A stretch of DNA of 34,204 bases from Sulfurimonas sp. Its GTDB lineage: Bacteria > Campylobacterota > Campylobacteria > Campylobacterales > Sulfurimonadaceae. The stretch is taken from NCBI GenBank assembly GCA_027082875.1, contig JALWTK010000200.1, positions 1 to 34,204 on the forward strand, in the 5' to 3' direction. Of this stretch, positions 16,970-25,784 are shown in pieces. The number at the start of each line of letters is the position of its first letter. Position 1 is the stretch's first letter. Under the pieces are notes generated by a model that did no database searches, had not been told where the DNA came from, and saw only the letters and a list, made by a program, of their open reading frames with translations. Both the position numbers and the translations under genes were made by a program.

Positions 16970-17686
16970 ATGCACTGGTATGAAAACCGCCCTATAGCTC
17001 ATCGCGGACTACATGATAATGTAGGTATTCCAGAAAATTCTATGGCCGCGTTTCATGCGGCTATAGATGCAGATATCCCCTTTGAGTTTGATGTGCATCT
17101 CTCGAGTGATGGCGAGTTAGTAGTGCTTCATGATCATAACCTTCAGCGCTTAACGGGTGAAGATAGAAGTGTCGAAGAGAGTGACTCTAGGTTTATCTGC
17201 TCATTGTCTCTTATGGGTACAGAAGAGAAAATCCCTTCTCTTAAAGATGTTTTATCATTAGTAAATGGGCAAGTGCCTATTTTAGTAGAAGTGAAAAATG
17301 AAGGCAAAGTTGGGGACTTGGAGTCAAAGCTATTAGAAGTACTACAAGAGTACAAGGGTGAGTTTGCTATCCAATCTTTTAATCCTTTTGCACTTGAATA
17401 TTTCGCAAAAAATGCATCGCAGATGAAACGTGGACAACTTTCTGGTAGTTTCAAGGATGAGCAACTCCCTTTTTATGTGAAGTTTATCCTCTCAAATATG
17501 TTTCTAAACATAAAATCTAAACCAGATTTTATCGCTTACGAAATGACACATCTTAAAAAAATCTCTGTTCGTTTGCAAAGATATTTTGGTACTCCTGTTT
17601 TGGCTTGGACATTAGAACACACTGAAGAGGTAGCAGAGGTTTTAAAAGATTCTGATAATATTATTTTTAAGTTTTTTCGACCATAA
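16970..17686 (+). CDS. glycerophosphodiester phosphodiesterase
   Basis: The 238-residue protein has the GDPD signature in order: AHRG with His11 and Arg12, PENS (21-24), FEFDVHLS with Glu39 and Asp41, VVLHD with His54, and LVEVKNEG near residue 100. These are the catalytic His pair and metal ligands. The enzyme cuts glycerophosphodiesters from phospholipid breakdown into glycerol 3-phosphate and an alcohol. There is no signal peptide, so it is cytoplasmic (UgpQ-like). GAGGG inside the gdhA end is its ribosome binding site. It opens a group of lipid-related genes and a second, GDPD-like protein is encoded 2 kb downstream. Confidence 0.9.
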   Translation: MHWYENRPIAHRGLHDNVGIPENSMAAFHAAIDADIPFEFDVHLSSDGELVVLHDHNLQRLTGEDRSVEESDSRFICSLSLMGTEEKIPSLKDVLSLVNGQVPILVEVKNEGKVGDLESKLLEVLQEYKGEFAIQSFNPFALEYFAKNASQMKRGQLSGSFKDEQLPFYVKFILSNMFLNIKSKPDFIAYEMTHLKKISVRLQRYFGTPVLAWTLEHTEEVAEVLKDSDNIIFKFFRP

Positions 17687-17691
17687 TTAGC

Positions 17692-17697
17692 TATAAT
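17692..17697 (+). promoter_or_regulatory. -10 element directly before the HAD gene (possible leaderless start)
   Basis: A perfect TATAAT ends five bases before the ATG at 17703. Transcription from it would begin at or within one base of the start codon, and no Shine-Dalgarno sequence is visible before that ATG. This is the layout of a leaderless mRNA. Confidence 0.45.
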
Positions 17698-17702
17698 TTC
17701 AG

Positions 17703-18299
17703 ATGCAAAAAATAATATTTACCGATTTAGATGGAACACTTACTCTTAAAGATACTTATACAAAGTTTGTGCTTCAAAACTTAGACTTTTTTAAGGTACT
17801 CAAAAACCTCCCTACCCTCGCAACTATGCTAGTAAAACATAAACTCAAAATCTACAATGATGATGATGTCAAGAAGATAACATTTAAGATGTTTTTTGAA
17901 GGGTATGATAGTGCGCAGAGCTTAGGCTCATTTGCTGATGAGATACCGTGGAACATGAAAGTAAGAGCACTCATAGATGCTAAACGCGAAGAGGGCTACA
18001 AGGTTATTATTGTAACTGCTTCCCCAGATGTTTATGTAAAACAGGTGTGTGAATACTTAGGGTATGATGGTTTTATCTCCACACAAACGCAGGAAAATGG
18101 TCGCTATCTTAGTGGAGTATTTGAAGGTCGCGTTTGTAATTTTGATGAGAAGCCCAAACGTATAAAAGCTTTTATGGGTGAAGAAGAACTAGGTCACACC
18201 ATCTCTTATGGAAACTCCTCGGGCGACTTTGAGATGTTACGTTTTTGTGATGAAAGTTACTTCGTAAAAAAATTAGATATAAAAAGGTTTGAAAACTAA
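17703..18299 (+). CDS. HAD-IB family phosphatase (PgpC/SerB-like)
   Basis: The 198-residue protein starts with FTDLDGTLT, giving the nucleophile Asp8 and acid Asp10. Motif II lies in VIIVTASPDVYVKQV near residue 102, and the late motif is YGNSSGDFEML near residue 167-177. The helical cap between motifs I and II is of the C1 kind found in HAD-IB enzymes. E. coli PgpC, a phosphatidylglycerophosphate phosphatase, belongs to this group. Here the stop codon overlaps the start of a CDP-alcohol phosphatidyltransferase by one base (TAATG). That makes dephosphorylation of the transferase product the best guess. A serine-phosphatase-like role is possible. Confidence 0.8.
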   Translation: MQKIIFTDLDGTLTLKDTYTKFVLQNLDFFKVLKNLPTLATMLVKHKLKIYNDDDVKKITFKMFFEGYDSAQSLGSFADEIPWNMKVRALIDAKREEGYKVIIVTASPDVYVKQVCEYLGYDGFISTQTQENGRYLSGVFEGRVCNFDEKPKRIKAFMGEEELGHTISYGNSSGDFEMLRFCDESYFVKKLDIKRFEN

Positions 18300-19036
18300 T
18301 GCAAAAAGAGAATATTTTTAACATAGCAAACAACATAACATTTGTGAGAATTTTTGTCTCATTTATTGCGTTTGGACTTGTCCTTAGTGGAGATATAAAA
18401 CTTCTTCTAGTGGCTATCATCCTCATCGCTTACTCAGAACTCACTGATATGCTCGATGGTTATTTGGCTCGTCGTGATAACTGTGTTACAAGTTTAGGAA
18501 AGTTACTTGACCCTCTGAGTGATAGTATTTCGCGTTTTATGTACTTCTTCGCGTTTGGATATATGGGACTTTTTCCTTTATGGCTTGTGGTTGTACTTTT
18601 TGTACGAGATATCATAGTCGCTTACATCCGTACCTATATGTCACTTATGGGTATCGCTATGGGTGCTCGTTTTAGTGGAAAAGCGAAAGCTCTTGTACAG
18701 TTTGGTGGTCAGTATCTCCTCCTTTATGCTCTTTTGGTACTCTATCTTAATCAAGGACAGAGCTATAGTGAAGAGTATCTTCAGATGATGACGGCTATAG
18801 GAACTGTCTCAACATTCGCAATTTTACATTTTCTCAAAGTCAAGGGTGCTTACTACTGGTACTCACTTTTAGGTTATGTAGCATTTTTAATCCCTTTTTA
18901 TATGATAAATAAGTTTGATATTACTCTTGATACCTCATACTCTACAGGTGTGATGGTCTTTGTTGGTGCGGTAACTTTATGGTCTTTAGTAGATTATCTC
19001 TCAGCACTTTTTGAAGCAATGAAAGGAGAAAAGTAA
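18299..19036 (+). CDS. CDP-alcohol phosphatidyltransferase (PgsA-like)
   Basis: The catalytic motif D-G-x2-A-R-x8-G-x3-D-x3-D is complete: Asp53, Gly54, Ala57, Arg58, Gly67, Asp71 and Asp75. About seven hydrophobic segments follow and precede it, so this is an inner-membrane enzyme that uses CDP-diacylglycerol. Glycerol 3-phosphate (giving phosphatidylglycerophosphate) or inositol phosphate are possible acceptors. At 245 residues it is longer than a typical PgsA (about 180), with extra membrane segments at the C-terminal end. It overlaps the HAD gene and the next gene by one base each. I cannot tell whether it is the only PgsA of the cell, so no symbol is given. Confidence 0.85.
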   Translation: MQKENIFNIANNITFVRIFVSFIAFGLVLSGDIKLLLVAIILIAYSELTDMLDGYLARRDNCVTSLGKLLDPLSDSISRFMYFFAFGYMGLFPLWLVVVLFVRDIIVAYIRTYMSLMGIAMGARFSGKAKALVQFGGQYLLLYALLVLYLNQGQSYSEEYLQMMTAIGTVSTFAILHFLKVKGAYYWYSLLGYVAFLIPFYMINKFDITLDTSYSTGVMVFVGAVTLWSLVDYLSALFEAMKGEK

Positions 19037-19782
19037 TGGATACTCAAGTACTAGATATCATCAAAAAAATAGATATTTTTTATAAAGAACTTTACGAGAA
19101 AACAAATGACTCTGTACAGGTAAGCCTAAAAGATAATGGAACTTCTGTAAGTCAGTTTGACCTTGATGCTACAGCCTATTGTATAGAAGTCATCAACGAG
19201 ACTTTCCCTAATGCAAACATCTGGATAGAGGAAGATCAGGCTATCCTCAAGAGTGATGAAAATGAATACACTTTTGTCATAGATCCTCTTGATGGGACAG
19301 CCTCTTTTCTACGTGGCTATCCTATCTGGGGCATTGGGATTGGAGTTTTAAAAAATGGCACTCCACTTCTTTCATACTTTTATGGACCAGCTTGTAATCA
19401 AAAATATTTAGCTTATGATGAGAAGATCTTTATCAACGATAGAGAGCTCCATAGTGAAAACAATGTAGTAAATGCGGACACAAAGACTATCTTTATAAGC
19501 TCGCGGTTACACAAGAAGATAGACTTCAAAGAGTTTGAAGCACTTAAACTCCGTAACTTTGGCTCTACACTTTATCATGTTGTGATGGTGGCGTTAGGTA
19601 AGGCAGAAGCTACACTCATAGGCTCTTGTTACATCTGGGATGTGGCAGCTGTCTTTTTTCTCGCAGAGAAGTTTGACTATGCTTTTTATGAGTTTAGTTC
19701 ACAGAAGAAACTCACATTCGATGATCTTATGGTTTATAAGAGTGAAAAAATAGATGTCGTTTTAGAGTTTAAAAAGGCTTAG
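19036..19782 (+). CDS. inositol monophosphatase family enzyme
   Basis: The metal-binding motifs of the lithium-sensitive phosphatases are present: WIEED with Glu65-Glu66-Asp67, VIDPLDGTASF (81-91) and IWDVAA near residue 206. The 248-residue length is usual. Family members hydrolyse inositol phosphates, 3'-phosphoadenosine 5'-phosphate (CysQ) or sugar phosphates. Close packing with a phosphatidyltransferase, starting one base inside it, suggests a phospholipid headgroup or its precursor as substrate, but this is inference. The enzyme is cytoplasmic. Its 3' end carries the AAAAGG that probably serves the next gene. Confidence 0.85.
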   Translation: MDTQVLDIIKKIDIFYKELYEKTNDSVQVSLKDNGTSVSQFDLDATAYCIEVINETFPNANIWIEEDQAILKSDENEYTFVIDPLDGTASFLRGYPIWGIGIGVLKNGTPLLSYFYGPACNQKYLAYDEKIFINDRELHSENNVVNADTKTIFISSRLHKKIDFKEFEALKLRNFGSTLYHVVMVALGKAEATLIGSCYIWDVAAVFFLAEKFDYAFYEFSSQKKLTFDDLMVYKSEKIDVVLEFKKA

Positions 19783-19783
19783 T

Positions 19784-20632
19784 ATAAAGAAAGTTTTTAT
19801 CGGCTTAGTTCTGCTTTTCTTAGGAGTTCTAGCCATACGAGAATACAATAGTGAGGATATCTTATCTATGGATATAAAAAGTAAAAAATTTGTCTACCAC
19901 CGTGCTTTAAATACAGAGGAAGCTTTTAAAAAGTTTATCGCTCTCAATGCCGAGTCTGAGTATACTCTTGCAGCAGAGGGTGATGTCTGCTGGGCTTATA
20001 TAAATGGTGCTTATGTTATCTATATACACCACCCTGATGTACAAGGAAAGTCTCTTAGTAATGAGACAATCTCTGAGCTTTTAGCTAAAGATGAACTCCT
20101 GACTCTGGAGAAACTCTTTAGTATAAACGCCTCTGTAAACTTCATCCTGGAACTCAAAACTGGAAATGGTGATATAGAGGGTTTTTTTAGAGAGTTTAAA
20201 AAGATACTTGAAAAGTTTGATGTACACAATGCGGTAGTAGATGCCTTTAGTGTAGAGCAACTTCGTGGACTCAAAGCTGTGATGCCAGAGATAAAAACGA
20301 GTCTACATACAAAGTTTGTTCTAGGAAAATATGTTCTTGAGACTACCTTTGAGAAGCCCTATCTAAGAGTGCATAATCTCTATAACTTAGACTTTATAGA
20401 CTTTGTCACCATCTCCTACACAACTACACATGTGAATCTTTTTAACCTAGATATAGACAGTTCATACAAGGATATCTTCTCATCAAATAAACACTTAAGC
20501 CTAGGTTCAGTAAAATCACTAGAATCGTTTAAAAAAGTTATGGCTTCAAAGGCGGAATATATCTATCTTAGAAGTGATGATGTAAAACAAAACTATACAA
20601 AGGTACTCGAAAATTATGAAAAAACTCAATAA
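19784..20632 (+). CDS. membrane-anchored GDPD/PLC-like phosphodiesterase, divergent
   Basis: The frame is open from 19766 and reads KKVFIGLVLLFLGVLAIREYN before the first ATG at 19868. I therefore start it at the ATA of 19784, which would encode the initiator before that helix and has AAAAGG six bases upstream. The domain keeps the GDPD layout: YHRA, AAEGDVCW and YIHHPD, at His11, Glu37, Asp39 and His54/55 counted from the ATG at 19868. This is almost the spacing of the real GDPD at 16970. LELK near residue 95 could be the last ligand. It resembles GDPD and FAM151-type proteins. A periplasmic or membrane-facing lipid diesterase is plausible; activity is unproven. Confidence 0.6.
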   Translation: MKKVFIGLVLLFLGVLAIREYNSEDILSMDIKSKKFVYHRALNTEEAFKKFIALNAESEYTLAAEGDVCWAYINGAYVIYIHHPDVQGKSLSNETISELLAKDELLTLEKLFSINASVNFILELKTGNGDIEGFFREFKKILEKFDVHNAVVDAFSVEQLRGLKAVMPEIKTSLHTKFVLGKYVLETTFEKPYLRVHNLYNLDFIDFVTISYTTTHVNLFNLDIDSSYKDIFSSNKHLSLGSVKSLESFKKVMASKAEYIYLRSDDVKQNYTKVLENYEKTQ

Positions 20633-21434
20633 AATACTCTTCTCTCTTCTTGGATTTCTCTCGATACTCTCCGCTTCACCAGTACATAAGGATATCAAAT
20701 GGGTAAAATTATTTGATGTGAAGTCACTAAATGAAAGCTATGTTCCTCAAGCTATAGATGTCTACAAAGATTATGTACTTTTTAGTGTGCATGCAAAAGA
20801 TGCTAAGTCTGTGCTTATTGTTTTTAAAAAGTCACCGGGAAAGTTAGAGTATCTCTTTGAGGTAGATATGCCTAATGAGGCTACACATACAAGTGATTTT
20901 AATGTCCTTGGTGATATTCTTTATGCTATAGACTATGCGAGTAATAAAATATATGAGATAGATATTCCAACACTTATTAATGAGCAAAAGCTTGTGATAA
21001 ATGATGGTTTTTACCTTGATATGGCACGTACTGGATCGCTAGCTATAATAGATGTAGATGGAGAGCCTTATGTTTTTATAACTCAATTTATTCTCTCAAA
21101 TAAGCTTAAAGGTTTTAAACTCAGTGAGGTGAAAAATGGTGGTACACTAGATACTGATAAAATAGAGATTGAGATAAGTAATCACCGTTTTGTTCAAGGG
21201 CTCTTTGTGAAGTACAATATGCTCCTTATCTCTACAAACAACTGGGGAATTGATACTATTACTATAGTTGACATTCCTAAAATGCTTAAGACAAAAAGTG
21301 TAGAAGATGCAACACTTACAACAATGAATGCACCTTTTAAAATGGTAGAAGATCTTACAATATATGGTAATACTATTCTAACTTCGGATGAAGAGAGTAA
21401 CTACATCTATGAGTCAGAGGACTTAACAAAGTAA
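20616..21434 (+). CDS. exported protein, probable beta-propeller
   Basis: This 272-residue protein begins with a clear signal peptide (about residues 1-21, ending ILSASP). The rest is a series of beta-rich blocks with short aromatic and Asp-containing turns, such as DYVLFSVHAKD, GDILYAIDYASN, GEPYVFITQF and NMLLISTNNWG. That pattern suggests a WD- or YVTN-like propeller, but I do not recognise a family. No lipobox Cys is visible. It overlaps the GDPD-like gene by 17 bases and the NACHT gene by one base (TAATG), so these three are translated together. A binding or sensing role in the periplasm is a guess. Confidence 0.6.
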   Translation: MKKLNKILFSLLGFLSILSASPVHKDIKWVKLFDVKSLNESYVPQAIDVYKDYVLFSVHAKDAKSVLIVFKKSPGKLEYLFEVDMPNEATHTSDFNVLGDILYAIDYASNKIYEIDIPTLINEQKLVINDGFYLDMARTGSLAIIDVDGEPYVFITQFILSNKLKGFKLSEVKNGGTLDTDKIEIEISNHRFVQGLFVKYNMLLISTNNWGIDTITIVDIPKMLKTKSVEDATLTTMNAPFKMVEDLTIYGNTILTSDEESNYIYESEDLTK

Positions 21435-24400
21435 TGTATGTTGATGGTTTTTTAGAAGAGTATAGTGATGAGCAGACAGAGTTCTATGAAGAACTACTTG
21501 ATGAGGTTGAAGAGAGCTTTCCTACTGCTATAAGTCACCGTGTCGCAAGATACTTTGCACTTATGGATGATGAAGATTATCTTCGTGCCTCACTTATCAT
21601 AAGAGACTTTTTTGAGATCACTATGAGTTATGTCTCAACTGTGCTTATTCATGAGATAGACATCAACCTCATAGGCTCACATGATAAGTTTAAGTCTGTG
21701 CTTGATAAACTTATCTCTAAACCCCTTTCAACTGGTGACTGGGTAAATGATATTTTTATCGTTTTACTTAAAGTCGCGAAAGAACTTAATGTAGATACTC
21801 CTCTAGTAAACTCTATACATACTAAAATGATCGCTAAAAAAGGAAACCTTCTTCAGGGTTGGTCAAACAAAACTCCAGATGGTTATAAGTATGAAGGCTT
21901 TGCTAAGATAAGAAATGATTACTTTGGTCATGAGACTACTCTTGATGATGAGGAGTTACAAAAACTTCTTGCAGTTTTAGAGCCTCGAATGTTAGATTTT
22001 TTAGATGCTATTATGCCTATTGGTGAGTATACTGCGTTTAGTGTGGAGAAGGAGTCACCAAAAAAAGAGGGTGAAACACTTAATACTTATACTGTAAACC
22101 TTCTTAGAAATGATAACTCAAAGTGTAAAATATTCTCAGATATGGAGCTTCAAAAGGAGCATTTTTACTCTATTCACGGAGAGATAAAGAAAAAGGCTAC
22201 ACTCCAAGCAAAAGATATAGTGAGTTTTACTCCTATGATAGTCTATATGCCTGTGGATCGTGAGAACATAGATAAGAACTGGTGTACCTTTCTTTTCCAA
22301 ACTCTTCACTCTTCAGACCTTGGGAAGATGGTCTATATCTCCCCTTGTGAAAACGCGAAGAAGCAGCAGGTCTCTCACTTTAAAGATGATATGCTCTCTT
22401 ATCTACGTTTTGCATTAGATATGGATGAAAATAGTACGGAGACTTTTAATATAGAGGGCTATAAGGTAAAACGAACACAAGAAAAAAGCTGGAATGCTTA
22501 TGTGGACTATGCAGATATAGAGACAAAAACATTTTTGGGTCAGATGAAAAAAGAGAAGTATGATCCTAAACTTTTTATCGCGAGAAAAGAGTTACTTCAT
22601 GGTTTTGAGCAGTTTTTAGAAGATGAGCAAAACAGAGCCTTTGTTCTGCTTGGAAATGCCGGAAGTGGGAAAACAAATATAGTCTGCCACTTTACTGAAC
22701 TCTTAGCGAGAAAAGAGAAGAGTAAAGAGGAGCAAGAAGAAGCTGAGAGAAGTGGTCTTGTAGAAGAGCCTTCTGACTTAGTGCTGACTTTTTACTCTAA
22801 GGTCTTTACCGATTTTTCATTAGAGAGTAGACTCAAAGAGCTCTTTGATGAATCAAAAACTGATATAAATAAGCTACTGCAAAATATAAATAAGCAGGCA
22901 CAAAAAGAGAGTAAAAAAGTACTTTTTGTATTTGATGCTATCAATGAGTGTCTGAATTACAATGTCAAAAAGGGTGAAACTCTAGAGTATGATGGACCTG
23001 TAAAACTCATTCAAGATATAGATAAAATCTTAGTGCAAGAGAAGTTGACAAATATCAAAGTTATCATCACCTGTAGAACTTATACGTGGAGTGAGGCTAT
23101 CGAGTCTCAAGAGCATAGCCTTAAGCGAGGTTTGTACTTCACTACAAAAGATATGCAAGAGGATGTAGAGGAAGATACTGAAATTATTCTCTCAAAGTTT
23201 ACTTATGAAGAGTTCACTGAGGTCTATCCAAAATACCAAGAAAAGTATGAGCTTCTAACTACTGCAGAAGAGATAGAAGAGGCACGATATAGAATGACAA
23301 AAGAGCGACTTCTTGACCCACTCATTCTCAAAACTGCTTCAAAAGATTACAGAGGGACTACACTTCCTACTGACATTGTAGCACTTGACTCTATCTCTCT
23401 TTTTGAGGCACAGATAAAACAGGTGCTTGAGAGTGAAGCTGGAAAAGAGCAACTTCGTATACTTAATGAGTTTACAAAGTATCTCAAAAAGATAAAAGGG
23501 GATGCCCTAAAAATCCATAAACTTATGGATGCTTATGAAGATGAGATAGATCCTCTTCATAAACTCGCCAAACGCCTCTTAAAAAATGAAAATGGAGATA
23601 ACTCGCATCAACTCTCCCTACTCATAGATGGAGGAATCCTCAGAATAGAACACTCAACTCGCTATGAAGAGCTACGTTTTGTATATGAGCGCTTTCATGA
23701 GTATATGCTTGCACGACTCTTTGTTGATGAAGAGAGTGAAAAACTCAAAAAAGAGAGACTGCCTATTCCAGCTCAGGTGTACATAAAAGACCTTGAAGAG
23801 GCTCGTGAGTATGTTGTAATGTGGGGAGCACTTCGTAATGCACTTATCATTGACTATAGAAGAACAGAAGAGTTATTAAATAGTGATAGAGGTGACCCTA
23901 CTACTATCATAGAGCTTGCCGGAAATGAAGTTTTTGGTATTCAAGCACTTGTTGTGGATGCGCTTAAAGTTCTTGTACACGAAAACTATAACGATGTGTA
24001 CGAGCTTATAGAGGAGTTACTTATTATCCGTAACCCTCGTATAAAGTCTGATATAAAAGCTATGGAAAAGCTAGAAAAAGCGATGGAAGAGGAGGGTGAC
24101 TCACAAAGGGCTGATGAGCTCAACCAAGAGTATAAACTTCTCGTACAAAAAATAGCTCCGGAGATAAACAAGTGCAAGGTGGCCGTTGGAACTATCTATC
24201 TTGTCTTTAAGTCTGAGATATACTCGAAAACTCTCTATTCAGAGGATAAAAACCCTTTTAACTTACTCTGGAAATCTATGAAAAATGAGATAGCAGCAGT
24301 TCGTGACTATGTCTCACTCTACATCTACTATATAACAAAGTATGATCAGAGTATAGGGCAGAAAATTCTAAATACTTTGAATGAGTCTATTTTGGAGACA

Positions 24401-25771
24401 AACCTTATAAAACTTGTCTGGAAAGAGAAAAATGAACCTCTACTTGAACCTGCTGCAAGGCTCTCTCTTTTACTCCTTGTTGAAGCATGGTTGGAGGGTG
24501 GAAAAGATGATGCTTTTGTGCAAGAGATCTATGCTACATGGGATAAAATCCTTAAAAAGCTTACGTTTGGTCACCTGCTCACTAGAATAGCACAACCCTT
24601 TATAAAAGTAGTCCTTAAACGCCAAGGAAAAGTACAAACAGAGTATGTAAATAACGCCATAGAGTACCAACACTTCTGGGATGGAGATAGCAATGGAAAA
24701 CTCTTTATAAATGAGAAGAGTCAAGAGGGTGGATGGAATAAAGAGGATTATGGAAAACTCGTTGCTTATTTAGACAAAGATACAGAGGGCTTTTCAGACT
24801 TTCATGATGTTGTTTATGATGGAATGATGAGTGCAGATAGTTTTAGTTTTTTCCTTCTTGAGCGCGTGCTTATCTCTCAGGGTGTAAAAGATTGGCGAGG
24901 GCTTGAAGGGCTTATAGAGAATATATACACCTCTACTGATAACGAGTATATTGACTATATTCAGATGTCTATACTCTACACACTCTTTCATACTATGGAG
25001 AAATCAGAAACCATAGAAGATGAGGCCTTTGCCAACTATGAACGCTATATGCTCTCGTGGACTCGCCGTTGTAAGGGTTACTTTCATGCTCACTATGACT
25101 CCAAAGCAAATAATGGGAACAAGTACAAACAGTACACACTTAACTGGTATGGTGCACTCTACTGTAAAAAGTATGGAGATGGAAAAATCGCTCCTAGTGA
25201 TGAGGTGAGTGTTCCTATCTTTAGAGAGCTTATCGAGGAGGCTTTTTATGATGCAGATAAGGAACTTCTTTTCTACTGTATAGAAAATATTGCTGTTTTA
25301 GTCTCTGACTTTGGCTACTACAAAACAGCCCTAGAACTCTTTGAGTTTGTGCTTGGACTTTTTAAAACAGAGTCAGATATAGAGAAGTTTTCTCTGGAGA
25401 CTCCAGTAGAAGTAGAACACTACAATGTAGAGCTAAGACCTTTTATCTCTGCTATAATTGTGACAATAAAAAATTATTACCCAAAAGAGGTAGAACAGTT
25501 TATAAACAATGAACTTGCACAAACAAATTTCCCAGAGTTTGAAAAGTTTCGCCAAGAGCTTATAAGAGCAAATGAGGTGCATGAAAATTTTGGAGATCTT
25601 ATCACACATAAGGTAGGAAACTTTTTTGTCAGAGGGATTGTTTTTGATCCTAGTATTCGTGGATTTTTTCAAGATATTTTTTATGAGTCGAACAGGTCTG
25701 AGAACTATATAGAGTGGATAGATAAGGTAGTCGTATATATACTACGCTCCATCTTTAATGTAAAAATATAA
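21434..25771 (+). CDS. large STAND-type NTPase with HEPN-like N terminus and NACHT domain
   Basis: The 1445-residue protein is cytosolic and multi-domain. Residues 1-200 are mostly helical and contain RNDYFGH (160-166), an R-x5-H motif like that of HEPN ribonuclease domains. A region of unknown type spans 200-370. The NACHT NTPase follows, with Walker A GNAGSGKT (407-414), Walker B LFVFDAINE (497-505) and sensor ITCR (545-548). A winged-helix-like part ends in FVYERFHEYMLARLF near residue 750. The rest (750-1445) looks like helical repeats, the usual sensor side of such proteins. Bacterial NLR-like and Avs immune proteins share this plan. The gene starts one base inside the propeller gene and ends 13 bp before the MscS gene. 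Confidence 0.78.
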   Translation: MYVDGFLEEYSDEQTEFYEELLDEVEESFPTAISHRVARYFALMDDEDYLRASLIIRDFFEITMSYVSTVLIHEIDINLIGSHDKFKSVLDKLISKPLSTGDWVNDIFIVLLKVAKELNVDTPLVNSIHTKMIAKKGNLLQGWSNKTPDGYKYEGFAKIRNDYFGHETTLDDEELQKLLAVLEPRMLDFLDAIMPIGEYTAFSVEKESPKKEGETLNTYTVNLLRNDNSKCKIFSDMELQKEHFYSIHGEIKKKATLQAKDIVSFTPMIVYMPVDRENIDKNWCTFLFQTLHSSDLGKMVYISPCENAKKQQVSHFKDDMLSYLRFALDMDENSTETFNIEGYKVKRTQEKSWNAYVDYADIETKTFLGQMKKEKYDPKLFIARKELLHGFEQFLEDEQNRAFVLLGNAGSGKTNIVCHFTELLARKEKSKEEQEEAERSGLVEEPSDLVLTFYSKVFTDFSLESRLKELFDESKTDINKLLQNINKQAQKESKKVLFVFDAINECLNYNVKKGETLEYDGPVKLIQDIDKILVQEKLTNIKVIITCRTYTWSEAIESQEHSLKRGLYFTTKDMQEDVEEDTEIILSKFTYEEFTEVYPKYQEKYELLTTAEEIEEARYRMTKERLLDPLILKTASKDYRGTTLPTDIVALDSISLFEAQIKQVLESEAGKEQLRILNEFTKYLKKIKGDALKIHKLMDAYEDEIDPLHKLAKRLLKNENGDNSHQLSLLIDGGILRIEHSTRYEELRFVYERFHEYMLARLFVDEESEKLKKERLPIPAQVYIKDLEEAREYVVMWGALRNALIIDYRRTEELLNSDRGDPTTIIELAGNEVFGIQALVVDALKVLVHENYNDVYELIEELLIIRNPRIKSDIKAMEKLEKAMEEEGDSQRADELNQEYKLLVQKIAPEINKCKVAVGTIYLVFKSEIYSKTLYSEDKNPFNLLWKSMKNEIAAVRDYVSLYIYYITKYDQSIGQKILNTLNESILETNLIKLVWKEKNEPLLEPAARLSLLLLVEAWLEGGKDDAFVQEIYATWDKILKKLTFGHLLTRIAQPFIKVVLKRQGKVQTEYVNNAIEYQHFWDGDSNGKLFINEKSQEGGWNKEDYGKLVAYLDKDTEGFSDFHDVVYDGMMSADSFSFFLLERVLISQGVKDWRGLEGLIENIYTSTDNEYIDYIQMSILYTLFHTMEKSETIEDEAFANYERYMLSWTRRCKGYFHAHYDSKANNGNKYKQYTLNWYGALYCKKYGDGKIAPSDEVSVPIFRELIEEAFYDADKELLFYCIENIAVLVSDFGYYKTALELFEFVLGLFKTESDIEKFSLETPVEVEHYNVELRPFISAIIVTIKNYYPKEVEQFINNELAQTNFPEFEKFRQELIRANEVHENFGDLITHKVGNFFVRGIVFDPSIRGFFQDIFYESNRSENYIEWIDKVVVYILRSIFNVKI

Positions 25772-25784
25772 AGGAATATAAATC

